DNA from: Neisseria arctica
GTDB lineage: Bacteria > Pseudomonadota > Gammaproteobacteria > Burkholderiales > Neisseriaceae
Length of the DNA stretch: 64,000 nt
NCBI RefSeq assembly: GCF_022870905.1
Contig: NZ_CP091510.1
Location: 1,426,001 to 1,490,000 of the forward strand
Reading direction: 5' to 3'
Shown here: positions 16,483 to 25,718 of the stretch, one piece after another
How the letters are laid out: every line of letters starts with the position of its first letter
Position numbering within the stretch: position 1 is the stretch's first letter
Translations under genes and position numbers: made by a program
The notes under the pieces: generated by a model
Seen by the model: the letters and a program-made list of their open reading frames with translations, nothing else
The model's database searches: none
What the model was told of the DNA's origin: nothing

Positions 16483-18507
16483 ATGAAAAAAAACGCATCC
16501 GCCCACCTGAAAAACTTATTGGTCGATTCTCTCGCACAACCCGAGTTTGCCGACACCTTGAAACATATAATCAGTTTTCTACGCCGCGGGAAGCCTACAC
16601 AGGCCAATGAGCGTTTCGACATACTGTTAGAAATTCTGCAAAATAATCACGAAATCGGCACATGCTTCAGCGAACGGTTGCACCAATGGCTGTCAAGTAT
16701 CCACGTTTATCCGGCCTTAGTCGGCTTGGGTATTTTTTCTCGCAACGGTTTCGGGCGCGAAATGGCGATGCGACTTTACGAACGCTTCTCCCCTTCATTT
16801 AAAGACTTGAAAAACCTCAAAGACGTTTTTCTATACCTTTTCCGTTCCGGCGACGATCAATGGTTACAAAATACCGGCTTGCGCCAATGGCTTAATCTTT
16901 ACACGCTCGTTCATGAAAAAGCCGCCCCCTCACTAATCGAATCCAGCCGGCGCCAAATCACCCAGTCACGGTTGCATGCTTTGGAAATGCTCTCCATTTG
17001 GATAGCTGCCGAAGCATTGGAACCCGATCTGATCCGCTTAGAACCTAAGCTGTTGGAAGTTAACTCTGCATTTTTGGCACTTCAACACGAAGTCAACGAT
17101 TTGATAGACCACTACCAACATAACGACACGCCTTACGATACCGCACATATCGAAGTTATGCTTCAGCAAAGCCGTGATACCGTTGCCCGGCTACGCCGAA
17201 AAGGCGCTGGAGCGGGTGCCGGGTCTTCCGTGAAAGTCGCCCACCTGCTTGAGCGTCTGTCCCAAACACTTGACCGCCTCAATCTACTGCTCGGCATTCA
17301 AACCCAAACGGATGATAGTAAGCGTATGCGCTTGAGCCTGCAGCTGCTCGACAACCTTACCATTGCAGCCGTAGAGCAGCACAGTACCTCTCTCTTGCGC
17401 CGCCGTAGCATCAAAATGCTGGCAAAAAGTATTACCGAAAATACCAGCGGGCGCGGAGAAAACTATATTACGCGCAACCGTAGCGAATATTGGCGGATGC
17501 TGCGATCGGCGGCAGGCGGCGGTGTTTTAATCGCTCTGATGGCATTAAATAAAATGCACATCGGCAATATGGGATTCGGTGAATTTACCACCTCGTTTCT
17601 GAGCGGCTTGAATTACGGGTTAGGCTTTATGCTGATTCATATGCTGCATTTTACGGTTGCTACCAAACAACCGGCAATGACTGCGGCAAGCTTTGCCGAA
17701 GAAGTTGAACGTACTGAAAAAGGCCGGGCAGTCGAACAAAGACTTTCCCGCCTATTGATAGACGTAGGCCGCTCGCAAAGTATCGCCGTATTTGGCAATG
17801 TCAGTATTTCTATCATTTTAGCTGCGCTCATCGCGTTTACTTTTGCTAAAACAACAGGCACTGCACTTCTTGATGAAAATGCGGTAGCTTATCAAATCAA
17901 GTCGATTCAACCCTTTACCCAGCCGACACTACTTTATGCGGGTATTGCCGGCATTTGGCTTTTCTGCTCGGGTATCATTTCCGGCTTTTTCGATAACCGT
18001 GCCAATTATCTTGACTTACGCCGCAGATTGACCGTGCAACCACTATTGCGCAAGCTGCTTCCGTCACGGCCTCGTGCCAAACTGGCCGATTACCTCCACC
18101 GCCAATACGGTTCGCTTGCCGGTAACTTTATTTTCGGTATGCTTTTGGGCATGACCGGGTGGGTAGGCCATATTTTAGGCCTCCCGCTAGATATTCGTCA
18201 TGTGGCCTTTTCTTCAGCCAATATCGGCTATGCCGCTGTCAGCGGCAATATCGGCTTCTTGGCCTTTTTATGGAGCTTATTGGGGGTATTACTAATCGGG
18301 GTGGTCAATCTCTGGGTCAGCTTTACTCTCGCATTATGGGTTGCCCTTCGCTCACGAGATGCCAAAATCGACAGCCTTTCCAAATTACTAAAAACCGTTT
18401 GGGCCCAAATCAAAGCCAATCCGCTTAACCTTATTTTTCCGGTACATGCTGCAGGGCAACTGGTGAAAAATACCAAACAAGAAAACCATACAGCAGATAA
18501 ATCTTAA
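16483..18507 (+). CDS. gcr: Gcr-type membrane protein annotated as site-specific recombinase (SpecificRecomb family)
   Basis: 674 residues. The N-terminal half (about 1-340) is soluble and helical; the C-terminal half has about seven membrane segments (for example GGGVLIALMALNKM, VSISIILAALIAFTF, LYAGIAGIWLFCSGI, FGMLLGMTGWVGHILGL and LWSLLGVLLIGVVNLWV). This is the Pfam SpecificRecomb family named from gonococcal Gcr. The recombinase label is old and hard to reconcile with a polytopic membrane protein having no recognisable tyrosine or serine recombinase motif; I report the family without endorsing the activity. It is followed by a DUS terminator and stands alone. Confidence 0.85.
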   Translation: MKKNASAHLKNLLVDSLAQPEFADTLKHIISFLRRGKPTQANERFDILLEILQNNHEIGTCFSERLHQWLSSIHVYPALVGLGIFSRNGFGREMAMRLYERFSPSFKDLKNLKDVFLYLFRSGDDQWLQNTGLRQWLNLYTLVHEKAAPSLIESSRRQITQSRLHALEMLSIWIAAEALEPDLIRLEPKLLEVNSAFLALQHEVNDLIDHYQHNDTPYDTAHIEVMLQQSRDTVARLRRKGAGAGAGSSVKVAHLLERLSQTLDRLNLLLGIQTQTDDSKRMRLSLQLLDNLTIAAVEQHSTSLLRRRSIKMLAKSITENTSGRGENYITRNRSEYWRMLRSAAGGGVLIALMALNKMHIGNMGFGEFTTSFLSGLNYGLGFMLIHMLHFTVATKQPAMTAASFAEEVERTEKGRAVEQRLSRLLIDVGRSQSIAVFGNVSISIILAALIAFTFAKTTGTALLDENAVAYQIKSIQPFTQPTLLYAGIAGIWLFCSGIISGFFDNRANYLDLRRRLTVQPLLRKLLPSRPRAKLADYLHRQYGSLAGNFIFGMLLGMTGWVGHILGLPLDIRHVAFSSANIGYAAVSGNIGFLAFLWSLLGVLLIGVVNLWVSFTLALWVALRSRDAKIDSLSKLLKTVWAQIKANPLNLIFPVHAAGQLVKNTKQENHTADKS

Positions 18508-18541
18508 ACTAGTAATTACTCCTATGGTTTTCTACCAATCG

Positions 18542-18577
18542 AAATGCCGTCTGAAAATATATTTTCAGACGGCATTT
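18542..18577. terminator. DUS inverted pair (AT-DUS) between gcr and argB
   Basis: Arms AAATGCCGTCTGAAAAT with a 2-base loop, between two convergent genes and close to both stops. Confidence 0.88.
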
Positions 18578-18607
18578 TCACTTATCACCAATCATTAACC
18601 GCAGGTT

Positions 18608-19938
<1,331 letters not shown>

Positions 19939-19941
19939 AAA

Positions 19942-19984
19942 CAAAAACCGCATGAAACTTAGCTTTCAGGCGGTTTGTTTTTTA
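19942..19984 (+). terminator. Rho-independent terminator of the tRNA gene
   Basis: Stem AAACCGCATGAAA / TTTCAGGCGGTTT with one mismatch, a 6-base loop and the T run GTTTTTTATTTT. Confidence 0.8.
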
Positions 19985-20431
19985 TTTTAGTTTTATTTTT
20001 GTTCTAAAACTTTAACTGCGGCCTATAATTTCAAATTCTTTAAAATACTTATCTAAAACTCTTTCCTTCAACTCCCCACTCATATCTTAAACATTCCGGC
20101 TATTTTATTTATCACGATATATCCCTCTCTTTTAAAGCGGTCGTCTGAAAACATTCAAGCATCAAACAACAAGCGCCATTAAATAACAAATTTACATAAA
20201 AAGCTTACATTTATTTAATCAGTTTGTTACAATTTCAAACTTTTATACCAATAGAAATAACCAAAATAGATATAAAGCCCCTCAGCTGCTTTAAAAAATT
20301 CAGGAAAAGCAAAAGCATATAGAATAAAGCAAAACTATTCTATCAAACTACTATGCTCCTCTGACAATTGAGTCTGCTTTATAAAATAACCATACTAATA
20401 ACAACTTTGAATTTACCCTTTTAATTTAATT
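19985..20431. other. Intergenic region of 447 bp before the Na+ symporter
   Basis: AT-rich with many A/T runs. Contains a degenerate DUS-like site CGGTCGTCTGAA at 20138-20149. No small gene or clear promoter is visible. Confidence 0.55.
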
Positions 20432-21769
20432 ATGATGAAATCTGTTTCGTGGTCCTCAAAAATCGGCTTTATATTATCTGCGGCCGGCTCAGCAATCGGC
20501 CTAGGTGCCATTTGGAAATTCCCTTATACCGCAGGCACTAACGGTGGTGCGGTATTCTTATTATTATTCTTAATTTTTACCATCTTAATTGGCTTGCCCG
20601 TACTATTGGCAGAATTCTATATTGGGCGAAAAAGCGGAAAAAATGCAATTGATGCATTCAAAATGCTTGCTCCAAACAGTATGTGGCCTTGGGTAGGAAG
20701 AATAGGAGTAACCGCTTGCTTTATCCTACTCTCTTTTTATAGCGTAGTGGGCGGTTGGGTATTAGCCTATTCTATTCATGCCTTAAGCGGCAATATTGGT
20801 GCCAATACAGATTTTGGTCAATTATTCGAACACACTATTACCCACCCAATCGCAGCTCCTGCTTATCAGGCTTTATTTATGCTCATTACCGTATGGGTGG
20901 TGCAAAACGGTATTTCAAACGGTATTGAAAAAGCCAACCGCTATCTGATGCCGGCTTTATTTCTTTTGTTTCTCTTGCTGGCAGTACGCTCACTCACCCT
21001 ACCCGGAGCAATGGAAGGGGTATATTTCCTATTTACCCCGGATTGGCAATACCTTAATCCGCAAACGATGCTTATTGCTCTGGGGCAAGCCTTCTTTGCA
21101 TTAAGTATCGGCGTATCGGCCATGATTACCTATGCCGCTTATTTGAATGATAAACAAGATACCTTCCGTTCTGCACATAGCATTATGTGGTTGAACCTTT
21201 TGGTATCTGTTCTTGCCGGTTTGGTTATTTTTCCTGCCGTATTCGCTTTCGGCTTTAAACCTGATCAAGGCCCCGGTTTGATTTTTATTGTTTTACCTGC
21301 CGTATTTCAAAAAATTCCATTCGGAAATATAGCATTTGCCATTTTTATCCTCTTGGTGCTTTTTGCTACCCTCACATCTGCTTTTGCCATGCTAGAAACC
21401 GTTATTGCCGCTCTCACCCGTAATGATGAAAGCAAAAGACGCAATACCACCCGCTGGATAGGGGCGGCAATTTACCTCATTGGGATCCCCTCGGCATTGT
21501 CGTTCGGCCTGATGAAAGATTGGCAACTTTTCGGTAAAACCATTTTTGATTTATGGGACTACCTGATTACAGCCTTGATTATGCCTTTGGGTGCGCTGCT
21601 TATTGCGGTTTTTGTCGGCTGGTTCCAACCCAAATCCGGTGTACTGGCACACATGAAACGCGGCACAACAACCCCCTCTTGGTTAGCTGATCTCTGGCTG
21701 GCAATCGTCCGTTTTTTGGCTCCGTTGGCTATTTTATTGGTCTTTGTACATACACTTGGTTGGTTGTAA
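20432..21769 (+). CDS. Neurotransmitter:sodium symporter family transporter (NSS/SNF)
   Basis: 445 residues, about 11 membrane segments. Segment 1 carries the family signature SAAGSAIGLGAIWKFPY (residues 15-31), in which the unwound GSAIGLG stretch binds Na+ and substrate carboxylate in LeuT. NGGAVFLLLF and GLPVLLAEFYIGRKSG follow, matching LeuT segments 1b-2. Bacterial members couple Na+ entry to amino-acid uptake; the exact substrate (for example Trp, Tyr or branched chain) is not readable here. The ATG is preceded by TTTAATTTAATT with no good ribosome binding site; MKSVSW one codon later is an equivalent start. Single gene. Confidence 0.92.
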   Translation: MMKSVSWSSKIGFILSAAGSAIGLGAIWKFPYTAGTNGGAVFLLLFLIFTILIGLPVLLAEFYIGRKSGKNAIDAFKMLAPNSMWPWVGRIGVTACFILLSFYSVVGGWVLAYSIHALSGNIGANTDFGQLFEHTITHPIAAPAYQALFMLITVWVVQNGISNGIEKANRYLMPALFLLFLLLAVRSLTLPGAMEGVYFLFTPDWQYLNPQTMLIALGQAFFALSIGVSAMITYAAYLNDKQDTFRSAHSIMWLNLLVSVLAGLVIFPAVFAFGFKPDQGPGLIFIVLPAVFQKIPFGNIAFAIFILLVLFATLTSAFAMLETVIAALTRNDESKRRNTTRWIGAAIYLIGIPSALSFGLMKDWQLFGKTIFDLWDYLITALIMPLGALLIAVFVGWFQPKSGVLAHMKRGTTTPSWLADLWLAIVRFLAPLAILLVFVHTLGWL

Positions 21770-21955
21770 TCTACCAAAAATGAAAAAACAGCAAATCAAT
21801 TACAAAAGCTTCATGCAAAATGCAAAAAAATTATCATTCATTTCAATAAAATATGAAATATAAAAAAATGCGTTTACAATTGATAGCTATTTGCAATTTT
21901 TAGTTATTATTTGTTTAAAAATAATTATTAGAGTAATTGAAATTGTATTGATAAT

Positions 21956-21987
21956 ATACCGCTAATCTAAAAAAAATACCGCTAATC
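21956..21987. repeat. Two 12-bp direct repeats with 20-bp period
   Basis: ATACCGCTAATC occurs at 21956-21967 and 21976-21987, about 50-80 bp ahead of the isochorismatase-fold gene. A spacing of about two helical turns would suit a dimeric regulator (inference). Confidence 0.5.
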
Positions 21988-22033
21988 AGAATTACTTTAG
22001 CAGAATACAATCTTCAAGAGGGACAATCTCATC

Positions 22034-22696
22034 ATGACTATAGTTGCCATTGACATCCAACCACAATGTCGGTTTGCCTGCCAAGCAGCAAACGATATGC
22101 CAGCTATTTCACACCCGGAACAAATCGTACCCGAGCTCAACCGCCAAGCGAAATTGGCAGATAAGCGCATTTTGGTAGAAAACCGCTCAAAGTTTCCGGG
22201 CACAACTTTATGCGATACCTTGTTGGAGAACTATCACCGCTCCCATCCCTGCCATAACAGCAAAAGCAGTTTCTTTCAGCGCATTTACGAATGCCGCGGT
22301 CAAAATTTGTTTCCTGGAATTCCGTGCTCTGCGGATTACGATCAAGTTATTGAAACTCACACTTCGACTACCCGTAGTGCCTGTTTTTATGATGCATTAA
22401 AACATCACAATACCGATCTTTTCCTATACCTTATCCGTAGTCGTGCACACACGGTCATCATTGGCGGCCTAGCTACTGAATTCGCCGTACGCAATACCGC
22501 ATTGGATTTGGCAAAATCAGACCGCTGGCAAGTAATCGTTAACTTATCGGCCTGCAGAGGCTATGCTCCCGATGCAGTTATAGAAACCATTGCCACTTTG
22601 CGCCGCCATGGTGTAAAAGTAGTTACAGATACCAATGAGCTGACGCGGCTTTTAGAAAAAAACCAAACTATGCAACAATGTGCTAAAGCTTCTTAA
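22034..22696 (+). CDS. Isochorismatase-fold protein, predicted catalytically inactive
   Basis: 220 residues of the cysteine-hydrolase (nicotinamidase/isochorismatase) superfamily. It begins MTIVAIDIQPQ with the family Asp at residue 7. The segment IIGGLATEFAVRNTALDLA (142-160) aligns with E. coli PncA VMGLATDYCVKFTVLDAL, placing Ala 151 exactly where the nucleophilic Cys should be. The triad Lys (HKGENP in PncA) is replaced in VIETHTSTTRSACFYD, and the DWHPANH metal site has become VENRSKFPG. Two of three triad residues and the metal ligands are missing, so hydrolase activity is unlikely; a binding or regulatory role is possible. The frame is intact and the leader contains AGAGGG. Confidence 0.85.
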   Translation: MTIVAIDIQPQCRFACQAANDMPAISHPEQIVPELNRQAKLADKRILVENRSKFPGTTLCDTLLENYHRSHPCHNSKSSFFQRIYECRGQNLFPGIPCSADYDQVIETHTSTTRSACFYDALKHHNTDLFLYLIRSRAHTVIIGGLATEFAVRNTALDLAKSDRWQVIVNLSACRGYAPDAVIETIATLRRHGVKVVTDTNELTRLLEKNQTMQQCAKAS

Positions 22697-22734
22697 GTTT
22701 CCTTCGCAACTAACCTTACCGTTTAGTGTGTGAC

Positions 22735-22763
22735 AAGCCGTTTGTTTCAAACGGCTTTTTTTT
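22735..22763 (+). terminator. Rho-independent terminator
   Basis: Stem AAGCCGTTTG / CAAACGGCTT, 3-base loop, T run; 39 bp after the isochorismatase-fold gene. It resembles a DUS hairpin with a mutated core (GCCGTTTG). Confidence 0.9.
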
Positions 22764-23019
22764 ATCTTTTTATGATTAGTATCCAATCACAAAACGTTTT
22801 TACCAACTGCCTCCAACTATCAATAAGGTTATGAGGCCATCTGTAAAACAGCAGGAAACTTTTACCTGATAAATAACTGTTTTACCACAGTATCATTTTT
22901 GTGCGTACTTACCCGATAGAAAACATATTGATACAATTAATTCAACTTCAAAAAGTAATAAATACTGTATAAGAGTGTTTTCATCTCAAATACACAAAAT
23001 TTAAAAAACATGAACTTAA

Positions 23020-23047
23020 AAAGCCGCCCGAATTTTCAGACGGCATC
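23020..23047. repeat. Decayed DUS inverted pair in the pirin leader
   Basis: The left arm reads AAGCCGCCCGAA (two changes from the core) and the right arm TTCAGACGGCAT is intact; they face each other over 2 bases. It lies just upstream of the pirin ribosome binding site. Confidence 0.65.
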
Positions 23048-23066
23048 TAAAAGAAAGGCTTGAATC

Positions 23067-23936
23067 ATGCGTAATATCCGTTCTATATACAATGCACCTC
23101 AAACCCATTGGGTAGGCAACGGCTTTCATGTATCCCCTTTGTTTTCACATATGGGCGAAGACAAACAAACCAGTCCTTTTTTAATGTTCGACTACGCCAT
23201 GCCTATGGAATTTTCGCCGAATGCCGCCTCTCCCCGCGGTGTGGGCGCTCACCCCCATAAAGGGTTTGAAACCGTTACCATTGCTTATCATGGCGAAGTG
23301 GCGCATCGGGACAGTACCGGCGGAGGCGGCGTCATAGCCCAAGGAGACGTACAATGGATGACAGCCGGCTCCGGCATCATCCATGAAGAATTTCACTCAG
23401 AGGCATTTAGCCGCCAAGGAGGCGTATTTGAAATGGCCCAACTTTGGGTGAATCTGCCCAAAGCCCATAAAAATACGCCGCCACGCTACCAACACATTCC
23501 TGCCGACTCTATCCCGGTAGTAGAACTCGATAACGGTAGCGGCCATATCCGTATCATCGCCGGTGAATATGCCGGCCGGCGGGGTCCGGCAGATACTTTC
23601 ACCGAAATGAACGTATGGGATATATCACTAAGTGCCAATCACGAAATCACCCTTACCTTGCCCGCACATCATAACCTGATGATTACCGTACGGCGTGGTA
23701 CAGTGGAATTTAACGGCCGGTATCGCGCTGTCGACACCCAATTAGCCAGCTTTGAAACCGAATCCGGTGATATTAATATCAAGGCCCTGCAAAACAACGC
23801 CGAACTTCTGCTACTCAGCGGAGAACCTATTAATGAGCCAATTGCCGCTTACGGTCCTTTCGTGATGAATACCCGTGATGAATTGGTACAAGCAGTCGAA
23901 GATTTCAACAATGGAAAATTCGGTGAATTGAAATAA
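23067..23936 (+). CDS. Pirin family protein
   Basis: 289-residue double cupin. The N-terminal cupin has the metal-site pattern GVGAHPHKGFETVTI (two His, near residues 56-60), then GEVAHRDSTGGGG and GSGIIHEEFH (further His and Glu ligands near 101-106). This is the canonical pirin arrangement; some pirins act as quercetin dioxygenases, others as regulators, and the role here is unknown. The C-terminal cupin (about 170-289) ends GPFVMNTRDELVQAVEDF, also typical. AGAAAGG is the ribosome binding site. Single gene with its own terminator. Confidence 0.92.
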   Translation: MRNIRSIYNAPQTHWVGNGFHVSPLFSHMGEDKQTSPFLMFDYAMPMEFSPNAASPRGVGAHPHKGFETVTIAYHGEVAHRDSTGGGGVIAQGDVQWMTAGSGIIHEEFHSEAFSRQGGVFEMAQLWVNLPKAHKNTPPRYQHIPADSIPVVELDNGSGHIRIIAGEYAGRRGPADTFTEMNVWDISLSANHEITLTLPAHHNLMITVRRGTVEFNGRYRAVDTQLASFETESGDINIKALQNNAELLLLSGEPINEPIAAYGPFVMNTRDELVQAVEDFNNGKFGELK

Positions 23937-23979
23937 AATATTTGGGGCAAACTCAACATAGTTTGCCCCAAATATTTTT
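23937..23979 (+). terminator. Rho-independent terminator after pirin
   Basis: 17-bp stem (AATATTTGGGGCAAACT and its complement), 6-base loop, then TTT. It begins immediately after the pirin stop. Confidence 0.85.
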
Positions 23980-24005
23980 GATTACTATTAAAACCTACCG
24001 ATTTT

Positions 24006-24017
24006 TTCAGACGGCCT
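24006..24017 (-). repeat. Single AG-DUS
   Basis: TTCAGACGGCCT on the plus strand, 12 bp beyond the folB stop; unpaired. Confidence 0.85.
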
Positions 24018-24028
24018 CGTTTCCATTA

Positions 24029-24391
24029 CTATCCGTTATCTTCAGAAGCTGTCCGCTCTATCTCCACTCCTACTTCGCGCACATCGGCTAGAATTCCCGG
24101 CTTTATCACACGCACACGCACACTCAATGCGCCAAAATCTTGTAAAACCAACTCGGCAATGTGCTCCGCCAAAGCTTCCAGCAATAAAAAACGTTGCTCT
24201 CTCAAACTCTTGCGGACAGCATTACATACATCACCATAATGAACCGTATCATCAATATGGTCTGAATGCGCCGTTTTTTCCGGCACGCCGATTTCCAAAT
24301 CAATCGATAATGTTTGCAGCTGCTCGCGCTCCCAATCGTAAACACCGATAAGGGTATCTGCCTTCATACCGTATAAGAAAATTTTATCCAT
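24029..24391 (-). CDS. folB: Dihydroneopterin aldolase
   Basis: Converts dihydroneopterin to 6-hydroxymethyl-dihydropterin in folate synthesis. 120 residues, the standard length. Start MDKIFLYGMKADTLIGVYDWER carries the catalytic Glu (in DWERE) and is seen here as LYGMKADTLIGVYDWER. HYGDVCNAVR near residue 51 contains the conserved Tyr; LLEALAEHIAELVL and the C-terminal VIKPGILADVREVGVEIER (catalytic Lys in VIKP) are present. It is divergent from plsY with 60 bp between them, an arrangement seen in other Neisseria genomes (recalled). Confidence 0.94.
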   Translation of the reverse strand: MDKIFLYGMKADTLIGVYDWEREQLQTLSIDLEIGVPEKTAHSDHIDDTVHYGDVCNAVRKSLREQRFLLLEALAEHIAELVLQDFGALSVRVRVIKPGILADVREVGVEIERTASEDNG

Positions 24392-24451
24392 TTTGTTTTT
24401 AACCGTTTCACGTTAAAATCTCCGCTTCATTCTAAAACAAAAGTCTTCACT

Positions 24452-25066
24452 ATGCTGCTAAATTTATTTGTAATTCTGGCCGCCTACCTGATCGGTTCAC
24501 TCTCTTTCGCGGTGATCGTTTCCAAATTCTACGGCATGGACGACCCCCGCACCTATGGCTCCGGCAATCCCGGAGCTACCAACGTCTTGCGCAGCGGTAA
24601 GAAAAAAGCAGCCGCACTCACTTTACTGGGAGACGCACTCAAAGGCCTACTCGCCGTATTAGCTGCCCGTTGGCTGCAAGATTCGCTGGAATTAAGCGAT
24701 ACCACTATTGCTGCCGTTGCCGTTGCCGCATTGATCGGACATATGTGGCCGATATTTTTTGGTTTTAAAGGTGGCAAAGGTGTTGCTACCGCCTTAGGCG
24801 TTTTACTTGCCCTTTCATGGCCGAGCGCTCTGGTTTGCGCACTTATTTGGCTGGTAATGGCTTTTGGCTTTAAAGTATCCTCACTCGCAGCCTTGGTGGC
24901 CACTGTTGCAAGTCCTATTGCCGCCTACTTTCTGATGCCGGCCGGTTCGTGGGTTATCGCTACAGTTATTATTGCCTTGTTAGTGTTGTACCGCCATAAA
25001 AGCAATATCCAAAATCTGTTGCAAGGCAAAGAAAGTAAAATTGGCGACAAAGCCAAAAAGGAATAA
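24452..25066 (+). CDS. plsY: Acyl-phosphate:glycerol-3-phosphate acyltransferase
   Basis: Inner-membrane enzyme for the first acylation in phospholipid synthesis. 204 residues with 5 membrane segments. The three PlsY motifs are visible: YGSGNPGATNVLRSG near residue 35, FGFKGGKGVATALG near residue 106, and the LYRHKSNIQNLLQGKESKIG segment near residue 178, seen as YRHKSNIQNLLQGKE. It starts MLLNLFVILAAYLIGSLSFA, the usual first helix. Confidence 0.95.
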   Translation: MLLNLFVILAAYLIGSLSFAVIVSKFYGMDDPRTYGSGNPGATNVLRSGKKKAAALTLLGDALKGLLAVLAARWLQDSLELSDTTIAAVAVAALIGHMWPIFFGFKGGKGVATALGVLLALSWPSALVCALIWLVMAFGFKVSSLAALVATVASPIAAYFLMPAGSWVIATVIIALLVLYRHKSNIQNLLQGKESKIGDKAKKE

Positions 25067-25145
25067 ATCATCCCCACATAACCCAATGATTTTAATAAAA
25101 CTATATTCGCTAAAATCTCATCCCTATACGGAATTCTGATATAAA

Positions 25146-25183
25146 AAATAAATGCCGTCTGAAATTTCAGACGGCATTTATTT
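25146..25183. terminator. DUS perfect palindrome (AT-DUS), no loop
   Basis: Arms AAATAAATGCCGTCTGAAA meet with no spacer, 19 bp each. Located between convergent plsY and the small membrane protein gene. Confidence 0.87.
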
Positions 25184-25198
25184 TAACAACACAAATAA

Positions 25199-25624
25199 TT
25201 AACGACGCATGCGGGGCTGACGCATGCCCTTTTGCATCTCACGCATCTGCTGCATTTGTTCTTGTTTTGTCGGGCGTTTTTTAAACATTGCATGAGCCTC
25301 CGCAACCGAACATTCCCGAGAAAGACAGATAATGGTAACAGCATCTTTTTGAGCCTGCCCACCGCTATGATACATACGGCGCAGATTTGCTTCGTTCACA
25401 CGACCGTTTTCAGGATCGATATCAAATTTTTTCAACCGCTCGATAAATTGGCGTTGCTGACGTTTTGAGTACCAAAAGAAACCGGCAGTAGCCGCCCCCA
25501 TTACCACAATCGCAATCGCAATCGCAATCGGCCATGAATTGGTAAACAATACCAAAATCAAACTTAATACCGCCGTAGCCAAAATAATCAATCCCGCCAA
25601 GCGGATTTTGGTTTTTTGATCCAT
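25199..25624 (-). CDS. Small membrane protein of unknown function
   Basis: 141 residues with two N-terminal membrane segments (LAGLIILATAVLSLILVLF and IAIAIAIVVMGAATAGFFW) and a basic cytosolic C-terminus rich in Met, Gln and Arg (EQMQQMREMQKGMRQPRMRR). The centre, DPENGRVNEANLRRMYHSGG and ICLSRECSVAEAHAMFKK, looks folded. No named family recognised. The IAIAIA stretch is encoded by four tandem copies of a 6-base unit. GGAAAT lies ahead of the ATG. It is upstream of no other gene on its strand. Confidence 0.8.
   Translation of the reverse strand: MDQKTKIRLAGLIILATAVLSLILVLFTNSWPIAIAIAIVVMGAATAGFFWYSKRQQRQFIERLKKFDIDPENGRVNEANLRRMYHSGGQAQKDAVTIICLSRECSVAEAHAMFKKRPTKQEQMQQMREMQKGMRQPRMRR
25507..25530. 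repeat. Hexanucleotide tandem repeat (CAATCG x4) inside a gene
   Basis: Four perfect copies of CAATCG in the membrane-protein gene. A unit of 6 keeps the frame, so copy-number change would lengthen or shorten the second membrane helix by two residues each. Confidence 0.8.
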
Positions 25625-25653
25625 ATTTTTATTTCCTTCGTTTTACTTAAAAT

Positions 25654-25665
25654 AGGCCGTCTGAA
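25654..25665 (+). repeat. Single AG-DUS
   Basis: AGGCCGTCTGAA between holA and the small membrane protein gene, unpaired; a remnant ACAGCC follows 12 bases later. Confidence 0.85.
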
Positions 25666-25718
25666 ACCTTGTCAAACAGCCAGAATTTTTGCACACAATA
25701 TCAAGTGTATATTTTGCT

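Larger units (their letters stand above)
22697..23066. other. Intergenic region of 370 bp before the pirin gene
   Basis: Contains the terminator at 22735-22763 and a decayed DUS pair at 23020-23047. The AT-rich middle has no frame or structure I can support. Confidence 0.55.

Noticed and set aside
22022..22700. Calling the isochorismatase-fold gene pncA
   Set aside because: Catalytic Cys, Lys and metal ligands are missing, so a nicotinamidase label would be misleading.
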